A stretch of 64,000 bases of DNA from Lysinibacillus timonensis (GCF_900291985.1 NZ_LT985980.1:310001-374000); one strand, 5' to 3'. Shown: positions 18,456 through 27,955, numbered from the stretch's first letter. The notes: generated by a model not told the origin, from the letters alone. Program-made: numbers and translations.

Positions 18456-18495
18456 GACTGTTTAGTGTTCCAGCACTAAGCAGTCTTTTTATTTT
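18456..18495 (+). terminator. terminator of the toxin mRNA
   Basis: Stem GACTGTTTAGTG / CACTAAGCAGTC with a 6-base loop, followed by TTTTTATTTT. The stretch 18496-18685 to the next gene contains a short minus-strand coding-like fragment but no supported gene. Confidence 0.85.
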
Positions 18496-18685
18496 ATGAT
18501 TACTTGACTTAAGTATACCATAATACTCACGACTTTCAATTTAAAACTATTTTGATCTACACATCCAACGTCAATACCCATATAAGATTCGTAATCCATA
18601 AACCAATTTTTACCATTATCATCCATTAAACGATCGGGTATGTGACCAATGGCATTCAAAATGTTTGTTCACACTTAACTTTATT

Positions 18686-19651
18686 TTATATTTTAATTAA
18701 AACTTTCCCCTTATAATGACGACTTTCAATGAGTTGATGTGCCTTTGCAGCTTCACTTAGTGTAAACACTTGAGCTATTGGGAGAGAAATTTCCTTCTTT
18801 GCAAATAGTTCAATTACTTTTTCCGCAACAGGCTTTATTCGATCTGGATCTAGTTCTCTCGTTGTGCCTAAGCTAAACCCTTTTATATTCCGACAGCTAC
18901 TATGAACATCACTTGTTGTAATTGTACCTACTCTACCACTACTATTTCCAAATTGAACGAGCGTACCATAATTGGCTAAGCAATCCATACTTTTACTAGT
19001 GACGTCTCCAGCTACCGAATCAAAAATTATATTAGCCCCTAAATGATTCGTCTCCTTTAACACATTCTCTGTAAACGTTTCATAAGTGCATACAACATCA
19101 GCACCCAATTGCTTAACATACGACACTTTTTCCAACGATCCGACCGTGGCAATAATTTTATGGATACCCACTTTTTTGGCCAGTTGAACCAAGACTGATC
19201 CTACACCACCAGCAGCACTATGTATAACAATGGTGTCTGAACTTTTCACTTGCCCAACTTCATGGAGAAGAATATACGATAAAATCGAAACTGTTGGCAT
19301 TGCCGCTGCTAGGTCAAATGGTAAGGTGTCTGGTATTTTAAAAACTAATTTTTCGTTAGCAACAACATACTCCGCGTAGGAACCGTTCTTTGGAAAAGCA
19401 ATAACTCTATCCCCTACGGAAAAGATAGAATTAGGTGATACCTCTACCACCGTACCTGCCACATCTAATCCTAGCATTAGAGGGAAGTTCCCTTTCCCCT
19501 TATTCCCTATACGCTTTTTAATATCTGCATAATTAACACTGGTGTATGCTCCTTTAATTAAAACCTCGTTATTGCCAATCGTTGATACATCAATATCCGT
19601 GTAAGTAAGTACGTTCGCATCGCCAAATTCATTTTGAATAATAGCTTTCAC
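18686..19651 (-). CDS. zinc-free NAD(P)H:quinone oxidoreductase-type MDR enzyme
   Basis: Medium-chain dehydrogenase/reductase of 321 residues. The N-terminal GroES-like domain (MKAIIQNEFGDANVLTY) is followed by a Rossmann domain with VIHSAAGGVGSVLVQLAKK. The catalytic-zinc cysteine/histidine set is missing, as in quinone oxidoreductases. A GTG at 19651 is taken as the start because GGGAGGGG lies nine bases before it and homologues begin at this MKAII point. A longer frame to 19708 exists but adds an unusual acidic stretch. Probable substrates are quinones or enones. Confidence 0.88.
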   Translation of the reverse strand: MKAIIQNEFGDANVLTYTDIDVSTIGNNEVLIKGAYTSVNYADIKKRIGNKGKGNFPLMLGLDVAGTVVEVSPNSIFSVGDRVIAFPKNGSYAEYVVANEKLVFKIPDTLPFDLAAAMPTVSILSYILLHEVGQVKSSDTIVIHSAAGGVGSVLVQLAKKVGIHKIIATVGSLEKVSYVKQLGADVVCTYETFTENVLKETNHLGANIIFDSVAGDVTSKSMDCLANYGTLVQFGNSSGRVGTITTSDVHSSCRNIKGFSLGTTRELDPDRIKPVAEKVIELFAKKEISLPIAQVFTLSEAAKAHQLIESRHYKGKVLIKI

Positions 19652-19780
19652 TTCTTCCATCCCCTCCCGTTTCTCATTTTCATCGTCACTACTTAGACAA
19701 TCGTTCACTTATTTATTTGAATATAGAGGTCGCTTTTATACCGATACCCCTTATCTCCCTCGCAATCATTCGTCCTTCAC

Positions 19781-20965
19781 TTATTGTTCGATTCGTATAA
19801 ACCGTTCGTTTTTTGCAACGGCCCACAGTCTCCCATCACGGTAATACAGACGGTCTAAGTGGGGAGAAATATTGGTCCAAATCTGCGGAACAGAGCACTC
19901 CCATTCTTTAATACGCTGCTCTAGCGTTATCTCTTCCTCTCCTTGACGCCCCAGAATAACAATCTCGTCACCCACTTGAGCTTCTGGAAAATCCGTAAGA
20001 TCTAGTATTGTATGTTCCAACGAAAGCGTGCTCGCCACCGGACATTTCCTGCCATGCAGTAAAACATAGCCGCCTGCAAGCTTTGGACTAATTCCGTCAC
20101 CCAAACCGCCAGCCATAATTCCTATTCTTTTCGGCTCTTCCAATTGAACTGAAGCGTGATTTTCTCCAAATTTTCCGCCTATTACTTCGTTTACATGAAC
20201 TAAGCGACTTTTCCAGCTTACAAGAGGCGCTTTTAAATCCGGATGTGTCTCTCTTTGGGCTAACGGAGAATATCCCCACATTGCACGGCCGGGGCAAACA
20301 CCACTCATACGGATTTCAGGAAGTGCAATACTACCTGGTGTATTGGCCAGCTGACTAAACGGTATCTTTTCAGCATCTTTTCCTAACGCATCTAAAGCTG
20401 ACTTGAATCTAGAAAACTGCCACATTGCATAATCTGGACCCAGATCCGGCCAGTTTACTGCACCCATGTGACTATATACGCCCTCAACATGGAGATTAGG
20501 CAGTTTGGAAACTTCTCGGTACAGGTTGGCAAATACCTCAGCATTCACACCAAGTCGCCCTCGTCCAGTATCGATTTTTATGAAGATATCAGACGGCTTA
20601 GAAACAACATCCGAAAATGCTTTCGCAGCTTCCACGGATAGAATAGTTGGAATCAGTTGATATTCCGCGTAAAGGTTAGCAGTCTCTTGAACTAGGTTGC
20701 TAGCAAAGATTAGAATCGGCATCTTCACACCGTTTTCTCTTAAAAGGATTCCTTCATCGACACTACCCACCCCAAGGTAATTCGCACCACATTCTTCTAG
20801 TACTTTTCCACATGCCACAATACCATGTCCGTATGCATTCGCCTTGATGGCAGGCATAATTTTCACATCATGACCGACCATTTGCCGAAATTGCATGAAG
20901 TTATCTCTTAGATTGTCTAAATTGATTTCAAGCCAGCAAAACCTGCTCATCTGATATTTTCGCAT
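19781..20965 (-). CDS. alanine racemase-like PLP-dependent protein
   Basis: Fold-type III PLP enzyme, 394 residues. K41 in IMPAIKANAYGHG is the expected Schiff-base lysine. The GVYSHMGA, IDTGRGRLG and RMSGVCPGRAMWGYSP stretches follow the alanine racemase pattern, although spacing and C-terminus differ from housekeeping Alr. It could be a second alanine or broad amino-acid racemase. The ATG at 20965 follows GGGGGA. The frame upstream (from 20998) lacks a site. It stands alone, 80 bases before the quinone oxidoreductase gene on the same strand. Confidence 0.85.
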   Translation of the reverse strand: MRKYQMSRFCWLEINLDNLRDNFMQFRQMVGHDVKIMPAIKANAYGHGIVACGKVLEECGANYLGVGSVDEGILLRENGVKMPILIFASNLVQETANLYAEYQLIPTILSVEAAKAFSDVVSKPSDIFIKIDTGRGRLGVNAEVFANLYREVSKLPNLHVEGVYSHMGAVNWPDLGPDYAMWQFSRFKSALDALGKDAEKIPFSQLANTPGSIALPEIRMSGVCPGRAMWGYSPLAQRETHPDLKAPLVSWKSRLVHVNEVIGGKFGENHASVQLEEPKRIGIMAGGLGDGISPKLAGGYVLLHGRKCPVASTLSLEHTILDLTDFPEAQVGDEIVILGRQGEEEITLEQRIKEWECSVPQIWTNISPHLDRLYYRDGRLWAVAKNERFIRIEQ

Positions 20966-21140
20966 GAATTTTCCCCCGTTAACCTTTTTTGATTCCATAT
21001 TAACTAAAAATTACCATACTGAATCCATAAGTTGAATTATCATTAATTAATTAAAAGTCATTAGTAAAACTAATAATGCATAGTTCGAGAGTATATCTAT
21101 AGTTTGCTGTGTCTTAAAAGTTTAATAGCCTAACACTTAA

Positions 21141-21980
21141 TTAGTCCTCTTCACCTAGAGAAAAATCTAAAACGATAGGTTTGATTACTTGCTTGGTTGA
21201 TGTTGTTTGTTTTGTTAGTACAATCGTTTCGTTCAAATAGTTTTCAAAGTTAGTAGGATTAAAAAGAGTACTAGGTCGTAAATAGAGTTTCATTCGTTTA
21301 TCATTAATCCATTGTTTTACTTTTAAATTAATGACTTTCTTAAAATCATTTAGTGTATAGCCATCTTTTAATCTTGCATGTATTAATCTTCTTGTTGAGT
21401 TGTTTTGACTACGAAATTCTCGATTTGCTTTTGTATTTAAGTATTCAATCACTTCATCAACAACGTCATGAGGTTTTTCGATAATCTTTCTTTCTTTTTC
21501 TTTTTTTCTTTCTTCTTTTATATATGCCCCATTATTGATGTCCAGGGGTCTCTCAATTTGATTTGTAGGTAGCTTTCTATTTTGTTTGTTCGACATATCA
21601 AGTTGAAGGTCAAGGGCAAATGGATTTCCTACACAATCTATCTTCTTTTTTTCAAGAATACGATTGAGCTTTTCATAGTCGATGCGGTAGTATTTCGTTT
21701 TGTATGTTTTAATACGGTTATATTCAATCGAAGAAATAATTACTCCCTTTTTTTCGAGGTTTAGAAAAATTCGACTGATGGTTATTTCAGACCAAAATGG
21801 AAATTGTTTTTTCCAATCCGCGTAGGTTTGGTTATACCATGTATAACCGTCATATTGTAACGGCGATTTTTGAAGACGAAAATGTAATTGCTGTAATACG
21901 ATTGCTTCATTTAGACCGAAAATCGTTGCCAACGCAGGTATTAAAATTAAATAAGATTCATTGACTAATAGTTTACTCAT
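21141..21980 (-). CDS. phage-type replication protein (replisome organizer-like, Phg_2220_C type C-terminus)
   Basis: 279 residues. The N-terminal half is a DnaD/replisome-organizer-like winged helix (LIPALATIFGLNEAIVLQQL, WYNQTYADWKKQFPFWSE). A basic Lys/Glu linker follows (KEERKKEKERK). The C-terminal domain (VIEYLNTKANREFRS through KLYLRPSTLFNPTNFENYL) matches the conserved phage C-terminal domain found in Siphoviridae replication proteins. AAGGAGTGG lies 8 bases before the ATG at 21980. No other phage gene is nearby. It is either a remnant of a lost prophage or a domesticated copy. Confidence 0.82.
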   Translation of the reverse strand: MSKLLVNESYLILIPALATIFGLNEAIVLQQLHFRLQKSPLQYDGYTWYNQTYADWKKQFPFWSEITISRIFLNLEKKGVIISSIEYNRIKTYKTKYYRIDYEKLNRILEKKKIDCVGNPFALDLQLDMSNKQNRKLPTNQIERPLDINNGAYIKEERKKEKERKIIEKPHDVVDEVIEYLNTKANREFRSQNNSTRRLIHARLKDGYTLNDFKKVINLKVKQWINDKRMKLYLRPSTLFNPTNFENYLNETIVLTKQTTSTKQVIKPIVLDFSLGEED

Positions 21981-22206
21981 TAGAATTCCACTCCTTATTA
22001 ACAAAATGTCCTTACGTCTCTTATATAGAGTCACACTGCCAAAAAAGAGACATGGCTTTTAAAATTTTTTGGGGGGCTATTTGAAGGTTTAAAAGGATTA
22101 CGATTGAATTTTAGTAAAATAAAAATCCCAGCAAATGAAATGCCGGGACTAATCTTCATTTATTGATCTTGTAGTTGGACGGAAATTGTGAATTGCTCGC
22201 CTTGAC

Positions 22207-22527
22207 TTACACATTAGAATAACGTTCGGATAATTTTTCCTTATGTGATTGAAACACTTCTTCTAAAGGAATATTATACTTATTTGCAATTACAGTAATA
22301 TTGCCTAATACATCTCCTAATTCTTCAACAAGCGCTTGTTTATTTTCCTCGTATGTACACGACACTTCGTCAGGTCGATCCCTTCCTATCTCTAGTGCTC
22401 TTATAGCTCGGGCAACTTCACCTGTTTCCTCTGCTAAAAATCCAATTCGAATAAAAATATCTAGCTCAGACCATCCTCTACGTTCATAATAATCCTTCAC
22501 CCATTGCTGAAACTCTGTAACATCCAT
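22207..22527 (-). CDS. MazG-like nucleotide pyrophosphohydrolase
   Basis: 106-residue all-alpha NTP pyrophosphatase of the MazG/dUTPase superfamily, which hydrolyses non-canonical NTPs to NMP and PPi. The metal-binding motif is visible: EETGEVARAIR and later EELGDVLGNI, i.e. E-x2-E followed by E-x2-D. The ATG at 22527 follows GGAGG at 8 bases; the TTG that would add five residues lies inside that site. It is single-domain and monocistronic. Confidence 0.88.
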   Translation of the reverse strand: MDVTEFQQWVKDYYERRGWSELDIFIRIGFLAEETGEVARAIRALEIGRDRPDEVSCTYEENKQALVEELGDVLGNITVIANKYNIPLEEVFQSHKEKLSERYSNV

Positions 22528-22629
22528 TCCATTAACCTCCAATTCTCTACGATAAGTTTAGCAAAAATTGAATGTCATATATATTGATTAAATCGTTTAT
22601 TGATAAAAATAAGCTCATTTATGTTTACC

Positions 22630-23082
22630 CTATAAATCTTGAACTAGACGAATCATATCTTTACACTGTATACCATTCTCAAAAATTTCTTCTGGATAAT
22701 GTCTAATAAAAAAGTCTATATCTACACCCATTATTCTAAAACCACATTTTTGATATAAAGCTAATTGTCCTATACTTGAATTTCCAGTTCCAACTTCAAT
22801 AGTTTTAAAACCTTTCGACTTGGCCACTTCTACTGCATGTAAAACTAACTGTTTCCCTAGACCTCTACCATGTTTCTCTTCTACAACAGCTACATTCACT
22901 AACTCAACTGTCGCAGGTCGAGTTGGAAGTAAAACATAAACACCAACAATTTTCTGTTCCATTTCTCCTACAAAACATTCTCCTCTATTCACATATTCTT
23001 CAATACTATCTTTTGATGGGTCAGCCAATAACAATAATTCCAGTGGAAGTTGTTCATCTATGTTTAGTTTCCTAATCTTCAT
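22630..23082 (-). CDS. GNAT-family N-acetyltransferase
   Basis: Acetyl-CoA-dependent acetyltransferase of 150 residues. The acetyl-CoA loop is EEKHGRGLGKQLVLHAVE (motif R/Q-x2-G-x-G/A), followed by the typical NSSIGQLALYQKCGFR helix. The start at 23082 follows AGAGGAG. The acceptor substrate is not predictable. It stands alone, 100 bases downstream of the MazG gene's promoter side and divergent from the SLH gene. Confidence 0.9.
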   Translation of the reverse strand: MKIRKLNIDEQLPLELLLLADPSKDSIEEYVNRGECFVGEMEQKIVGVYVLLPTRPATVELVNVAVVEEKHGRGLGKQLVLHAVEVAKSKGFKTIEVGTGNSSIGQLALYQKCGFRIMGVDIDFFIRHYPEEIFENGIQCKDMIRLVQDL

Positions 23083-23198
23083 TATCAAATCTCCTCTTAA
23101 TTACCCTGCAATTCCATTTAGTTCATTAATTACGTGTCAATTACTTGAGTGACGATTTCACTTAAAAACACCCATTCCATAAACTACCAATATATTTA

Positions 23199-23225
23199 TT
23201 GATTAATTATATTATGATTAATCAA
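23199..23225. promoter_or_regulatory. perfect 9-9-9 palindrome in front of the SLH gene
   Basis: TTGATTAAT and ATTAATCAA are exact inverted repeats separated by TATATTATG. The palindrome ends directly before the GAGGTGAG ribosome binding site of the SLH gene. It could be a repressor operator or an mRNA hairpin that affects initiation. Confidence 0.55.
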
Positions 23226-23239
23226 TGAGGTGAGAAAAA

Positions 23240-24250
23240 ATGAAAAAAGTACCAAAGATAATGACAATACTTGGACTTACAAGTGGTATATTACTTTATT
23301 TAGTAGGAAGTGTCTCGGCAAATACAGTTCATTATAAAGACGTAAACGAAACAGATAATTACTATAACTCAGTTAAGTACCTATTAGAACAAAAAGCAAT
23401 TAGCAGAACATTGCCAAACTTCAGACCATATGAACATATTACACGTGGTCAATTCGCTAGTATTTTCGCAAAAGTTTTAGGTGATGCTATTAGACCGGCA
23501 GCGCTAATTTTTTTTGATAAATTTAAGGACGTTCCGAGGAACAATCAATTTCACGAGTACATCATACAACTATATTCTACTGGTTACATGAATGGTTACG
23601 GTGATGGTCGATTCGGTATTAATGATCCTTTAACTCGTGGACAAATGGCCGGTATCCTGATTAAAGTTTATAATATTCCATTGATCAGCAATGATGACTA
23701 CAAAGAAAGCGGTGGCGTTGAATCTGATATATTTGATGGCACTAACTTCAAGGGCCAATGGGGACGACATATTGCAACTTTAAATTATTTAAACATTTTA
23801 GGTGGTTTTGGCGATGGAAACTTTAAGCCTAACAATTCGATTAACCGTTCACAACTTGCGAATATGCTAACTAAAATCCATACAAAAATGGAACACGCTG
23901 ATTTTATTTACGATGGAGAACTCAAATATCGACTTCGTACATTTGGCGTGTCAGAAGGAGATATTTCTAAAACATTATCATCCATTCGAAATAGCGAGTC
24001 TGGTACTGATGTATTAAAATTTGTTTCCGAATATGATATGAATGGTCTACCCAATGATGAGACAATCATGATGCATTTTGAAATCTATAGAGAGGGAGAA
24101 GTACTATTCGAAGATATAAATGCAAAACTTGTTACGAAGAGAGAAAAAAACAACTGGTTAATATACTTTGAAAAAGTTGAAAATGAAACAGGCCTAATAA
24201 GGGAAAATACTACTAACCAATTGACTACTCCGATAACTGACGATAACTGA
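23240..24250 (+). CDS. SLH-domain surface protein
   Basis: Secreted cell-wall protein of 336 residues. A signal peptide (about 1-28, ending SVSA) is followed by three S-layer homology domains near residues 31-83, 94-148 and 168-218 (FKDV-like starts; LTRGQMAGILIK and INRSQLANMLTK ends). These bind pyruvylated secondary cell-wall polymer. The last 110 residues (LKYRLRTFGVSEGDISK onward) are of unknown function. The ATG has GAGGTGAG upstream. Confidence 0.93.
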   Translation: MKKVPKIMTILGLTSGILLYLVGSVSANTVHYKDVNETDNYYNSVKYLLEQKAISRTLPNFRPYEHITRGQFASIFAKVLGDAIRPAALIFFDKFKDVPRNNQFHEYIIQLYSTGYMNGYGDGRFGINDPLTRGQMAGILIKVYNIPLISNDDYKESGGVESDIFDGTNFKGQWGRHIATLNYLNILGGFGDGNFKPNNSINRSQLANMLTKIHTKMEHADFIYDGELKYRLRTFGVSEGDISKTLSSIRNSESGTDVLKFVSEYDMNGLPNDETIMMHFEIYREGEVLFEDINAKLVTKREKNNWLIYFEKVENETGLIRENTTNQLTTPITDDN

Positions 24251-24261
24251 ATAGCCATTTA

Positions 24262-24294
24262 GATCCATGATAATGCAGTTTCTTCATGGATCCT
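24262..24294. terminator. shared hairpin between convergent genes
   Basis: Stem GATCCATGA / TCATGGATC with a 14-base loop, lying between the SLH gene and the convergent DUF4367-like gene. T-rich sequence follows on the plus side. Confidence 0.55.
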
Positions 24295-24310
24295 TATTTG
24301 TTGAAGGAAA

Positions 24311-24805
24311 TTAGTTCATAGACCTCGCAATATCTATCATTTGTTCTTTCGATAATCTGGAACTCATCATTTGTACAGTAGTACCATCTTGCGCCCAATA
24401 AAGGATGCCTCCAGTAATGGTTTCTCCATTTTCATCCACTTCCCCACTATCAACCCATTCATTAAAATAACCAAGGTTTCCGTTTATATCAACTTGCTGA
24501 CTATATGGAGAATCGTCATAAGGCACTTTACATCCTTTTCTTAAATGAATAGAGACCATCAGCTTTGTGTCTTCGCTATTCATATAATGCAGCATAATCC
24601 AAGGGGATGTTTTAGTATCTAATGTCCAATCTTTAGGAATCCTTTGGGGGCTTAAAATAGCAAAATCAACCTCACTCTGAATTTCGGATATAGTTTTGCT
24701 ATTGTGATTATATTGGATTTCTTTCCCCATACTGATCATGGGATAACCGTTCATCGAGATGAGGAAAACTACTAAACTGAATAAAAAAATAAACGGTCTT
24801 CTCAT
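24311..24805 (-). CDS. secreted DUF4367-like protein (164 aa)
   Basis: Signal peptide MRRPFIFLFSLVVFLISM, then a domain with FAILSPQRIPKDWTLD, LHYMNSEDTKLMVSIHL, GILYWAQDGTTVQMMS and LSKEQMIDIARSMN. This order resembles DUF4367, often found attached to anti-sigma factors and sporulation or envelope lipoproteins. The start at 24805 follows GGTGATC. It is convergent with the SLH gene. No enzymatic residues were seen. Confidence 0.75.
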   Translation of the reverse strand: MRRPFIFLFSLVVFLISMNGYPMISMGKEIQYNHNSKTISEIQSEVDFAILSPQRIPKDWTLDTKTSPWIMLHYMNSEDTKLMVSIHLRKGCKVPYDDSPYSQQVDINGNLGYFNEWVDSGEVDENGETITGGILYWAQDGTTVQMMSSRLSKEQMIDIARSMN

Positions 24806-24909
24806 AGAGATCACCATCCGCTGTTTTCTTACAGAATAGCTTGCCCAGTTTTTATCCCCTTATTAGTCTATCCTGGCCTATAGTTAGAACGATGCTTATT
24901 CTTTTCAAA

Positions 24910-26067
24910 CTAATCAAGTTTAATGTCGTAAAGAAATTTCAATCTTTTTAACTGATTTGCTGGAGATACACGTCTCATTGAATTATTTCTTATTTTTATA
25001 AAGATAGGATTTCTTGACTGCGCAACGTGTCCAATCCATCGGGACATATTCGTTATTTTAGCTGTCCTCTTTACTCTCAATTTTTCAAAATGATGATAGG
25101 CATCTTCAATACTAGGGAATTTATTGACGCATGATACTAGAATAATAGCGTCTTCTATAGCTTGACTAGCTCCTTGCCCCATATTGGGGGTCATAGCGTG
25201 TGCAGCATCCCCAATGAGAAGGATTTTTCCGAATGCAAATTGCTTAATAGGCGCAATATCAATAATGTCGTTATGAATAATGGCTTCATCATTAGTTAGA
25301 TTGATTAGCTCAGGGATAGGAAAATGGTAATCTTTAAAAAGAGTATGGAGATCATTTTTTCTGAACTTGGCAGTTTTCGGATCATGCTGTGGTGCATTTA
25401 CACAGGCGAACCAATATACTTTTTCCCCGGCCAATGGAACAATGCCAAACCGCCCAACACGTCCCCACGTTTCTGAAGCTACGTTCTGAAAAAGTGTACT
25501 TTGATTTACCTCGGTAACACCTCTCCAGCACGTATAACCAGCATAGCGGGGAAATGAATTAGGGATAAGTTTTTTCCGGAATACAGAATGAATTCCATCT
25601 GCAGCAATAACATAATCAGCTGTTGCCTCACTACCATCCTCAAACGTTAACCTGACTACATTTTCATCTTGAAAGAAATCGACGCACTTTTTCCCGCATG
25701 AAACGGTATTTTCCTTGAGATTTCTAAGGAGGATTTCGTGTAATTCGGCTCTATGAATGGACACATTATCTGTACCAAATCGTTCACTGATCAACTTCGT
25801 ATCCATTTTATTGATCTGTTTGCCATTTTCATCATAAATGATCATAGCTTCAAGTTTTCGTCCAGCATCAATGACTTGATCAACTAAGCCAAGTTTGGCT
25901 AACGCTTTTATAGCATTGTTACCTATACCTAAACCAGCACCCACTGCCTTAATTTCTGTTGAACTTTCGTATACGTTTGTCTCAATTCCTGCTTTTTGTA
26001 GAGCAATTGCCGTACATAAACCTCCAATCCCCCCGCCAACAATAGCAATTCTTCCTTTAAACCCCAT
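24910..26067 (-). CDS. FAD-dependent monooxygenase (group A aromatic hydroxylase type)
   Basis: 385-residue flavoprotein. It has the FAD Rossmann motif IVGGGIGGLCTAIALQKAG at the N-terminus, the DG motif AADGIHSVF near 156, and GDAAHAMTPNMGQG near 285. It hydroxylates an aromatic or urate-like substrate using NAD(P)H and O2; it resembles salicylate hydroxylase and HpxO-type proteins. GGGAGCG lies before the ATG. It is monocistronic and the substrate is unknown. Confidence 0.9.
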   Translation of the reverse strand: MGFKGRIAIVGGGIGGLCTAIALQKAGIETNVYESSTEIKAVGAGLGIGNNAIKALAKLGLVDQVIDAGRKLEAMIIYDENGKQINKMDTKLISERFGTDNVSIHRAELHEILLRNLKENTVSCGKKCVDFFQDENVVRLTFEDGSEATADYVIAADGIHSVFRKKLIPNSFPRYAGYTCWRGVTEVNQSTLFQNVASETWGRVGRFGIVPLAGEKVYWFACVNAPQHDPKTAKFRKNDLHTLFKDYHFPIPELINLTNDEAIIHNDIIDIAPIKQFAFGKILLIGDAAHAMTPNMGQGASQAIEDAIILVSCVNKFPSIEDAYHHFEKLRVKRTAKITNMSRWIGHVAQSRNPIFIKIRNNSMRRVSPANQLKRLKFLYDIKLD

Positions 26068-26188
26068 TTTCTTCGCTCCCTATAGTTGCTATTTAACTAA
26101 CTATAATTACTAAAGTAACGCCTATTTTGGTATATTTTAACATAAATATCTAATGAACTTATTATATAAGATTGTTACATAAATGAGA

Positions 26189-26222
26189 AAAGGCGCATTT
26201 CTTATGGAAGAATTGCGCCAGA
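26189..26222 (-). terminator. terminator of the MDR oxidoreductase gene
   Basis: Stem TGGCGCAATTCTT / AAGAAATGCGCC with a short loop, then TTTTCTC on the minus strand. It also belongs to the dispersed GGCGC-TTTCTT hairpin family described in the findings. Confidence 0.7.
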
Positions 26223-26237
26223 TCAGAGTAACCACCA

Positions 26238-27173
26238 TTATTTAACTTTAATAACAATTTTCCCTTTAGCATGATTTGTTTCACTTAGCTCATGTGCTTC
26301 TTGTAACGCTTCTGCTGAAAAGCCAAAAACACTACCGATTTGTGGCTTAACGATTCCTTTTTCCAGTAATTCACCTATTTCAGCCAACTGTTTCCCATTA
26401 GGCGTTAACCAATAGGAGCTTGCCGTAACTTGGTACTTTTCCATTAAGGCTGGATCAGGTTGTCCGGCAATTGTTACTAATCTCCCACCTGGTTTAAGTA
26501 TTTGGAAGCTTTTATTTAAAATCTCGCCACCCATAGTATCGATAACTACATCATAATCACTTAATACTTCTTCAAATTGTTGTTCACGGTAATTAATGAA
26601 TTCGTCTGCCCCTAGCTGTTTTACATAGGCTTCGTTTTTTCCACTTGCTGTAGTAGCAACATACGCACCTATATGTTTTGCCATTTGAATGGCTAAACTT
26701 CCGACACCACCTGCACCCGCATGGATGAGTACTTTATCTCCTTCTTTGACTTTTGTCTGATCCACTAAACATTGCCAAGCAGTTAGGCCTGCTAATGGAA
26801 TAGAAGCCGCTTCTTCAAATGTTAGGTTACTAGGCTTTTTAGCCAGTAAATCTTCATCCACAGTCGTAAATTCCGCGTATGTTCCTTTCGGAGTCGTATC
26901 TGGCCGTGCAAATATTTCATCCCCGATCTGAAAATGCTTCACTTCATCTCCAACTTCAACAATCTTCCCAGCAACATCCCAACCAAGGATGATCGGGAAT
27001 GTCCAATCTAGCATGCCTTTCAAATAACCCGCACGAAGCTTCCAATCAATTGGGTTAATGGAAGTTGCATAAACCTCAACAAGTACTTGATTTGCTTTTA
27101 TTTCTGGTTTTGGCACCTCCTGCTCTACTAACACATCTTTACTACCATATTCATTAATGATAACCGCACGCAT
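26238..27173 (-). CDS. NADP-dependent MDR oxidoreductase (quinone oxidoreductase-like)
   Basis: 311-residue medium-chain reductase beginning MRAVIINEYGSKDVLVEQ. The GroES-like domain contains SINPIDWKLRAGYLKG, and the cofactor domain has VLIHAGAGGVGSLAIQMAKH. There are no zinc ligands. GGGAGTG lies 6 bases before the ATG at 27173, so the three-residue extension is dropped. It is a paralogue of the enzyme at 18686-19651, likely acting on quinones or alpha,beta-unsaturated carbonyls. Confidence 0.9.
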   Translation of the reverse strand: MRAVIINEYGSKDVLVEQEVPKPEIKANQVLVEVYATSINPIDWKLRAGYLKGMLDWTFPIILGWDVAGKIVEVGDEVKHFQIGDEIFARPDTTPKGTYAEFTTVDEDLLAKKPSNLTFEEAASIPLAGLTAWQCLVDQTKVKEGDKVLIHAGAGGVGSLAIQMAKHIGAYVATTASGKNEAYVKQLGADEFINYREQQFEEVLSDYDVVIDTMGGEILNKSFQILKPGGRLVTIAGQPDPALMEKYQVTASSYWLTPNGKQLAEIGELLEKGIVKPQIGSVFGFSAEALQEAHELSETNHAKGKIVIKVK

Positions 27174-27313
27174 GAATAGCACTCCCTTTTTAAAATCAAT
27201 TTCGTTTAGTATTCGTTTCTTCCTAAAAAGTGATTCCTTTACATTAGAATCTGCATTATATTCGTATAATAAAAATTGGCCAATTTTTTATATTTAAAAA
27301 GTAATTCAACTTA

Positions 27314-27754
27314 TTATTTCTCAGTTGCTATATTCCCCATAGAAATAGATATTCTGTTCCAACTGTTAATTTGATTAATAATCAGAATAAGGTCAACATA
27401 CTGCTTCTCGTCGTAATGAGCTCGTACACGATGGTAAAGCTCTTCTGGAACACGCTTTGTAGGGATTAATGTCACATGCTCTGCCAACTCTAACGCTTTT
27501 TCAGCTTCCGTATAAAATTCACACTCTTGCCAAGCACTAACACAATAAATTCTTTGTTCTGTTTCACCGATTTTTCGTGCATCTGCTGTATGTATATTTA
27601 AGCAATAAGCACAGCTATTTATTTGCGAAACGCGAATATTGATGAGCTCGCGAAGTTTTCTCTCAATTGCCGTCGTTTTTATGTATTTTTCCATTTCCAA
27701 CATATTTTTCAATCCATCAGATGCGATTTGGTAGTATGAAACTCTTTGACTCAT
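27314..27754 (-). CDS. carboxymuconolactone decarboxylase/AhpD-family protein
   Basis: 146 residues. The AhpD-like core has the redox/catalytic motif SCAYCLNIHTADARK (C-x2-C-x3-H). The first half is TTAIERKLRELINIRVSQI. These proteins are small peroxidase-like or alkylhydroperoxidase-type enzymes. A start at 27754 (MSQRVSYYQ) is chosen because homologues begin here, though the ribosome binding site is weak. It lies upstream of the MDR gene on the same strand (140 bases). Confidence 0.85.
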   Translation of the reverse strand: MSQRVSYYQIASDGLKNMLEMEKYIKTTAIERKLRELINIRVSQINSCAYCLNIHTADARKIGETEQRIYCVSAWQECEFYTEAEKALELAEHVTLIPTKRVPEELYHRVRAHYDEKQYVDLILIINQINSWNRISISMGNIATEK

Positions 27755-27955
27755 AAAGAAAGCCGCCATTTAATAAAAGTATAAGGCAATTATAAACTAC
27801 TAGAACGTCTATGCTAAATTGAAACACTCTCTTCCTTACCCATAACATGAAAAAAGACACTTTCCTTATATAGAAAAGCGCCGAATACGGAAATAATATG
27901 CAAATTATAGTTCCTATGCTCTTGAATTAATACAGGCTGTTTAGATATCAATTAA

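Noticed and set aside
18500..18680. Minus-strand fragment encoding NGKNWFMDYESYMGID-like sequence
   Set aside because: Open for about 45 codons but no start site or family; may be a remnant, not enough evidence for a feature.
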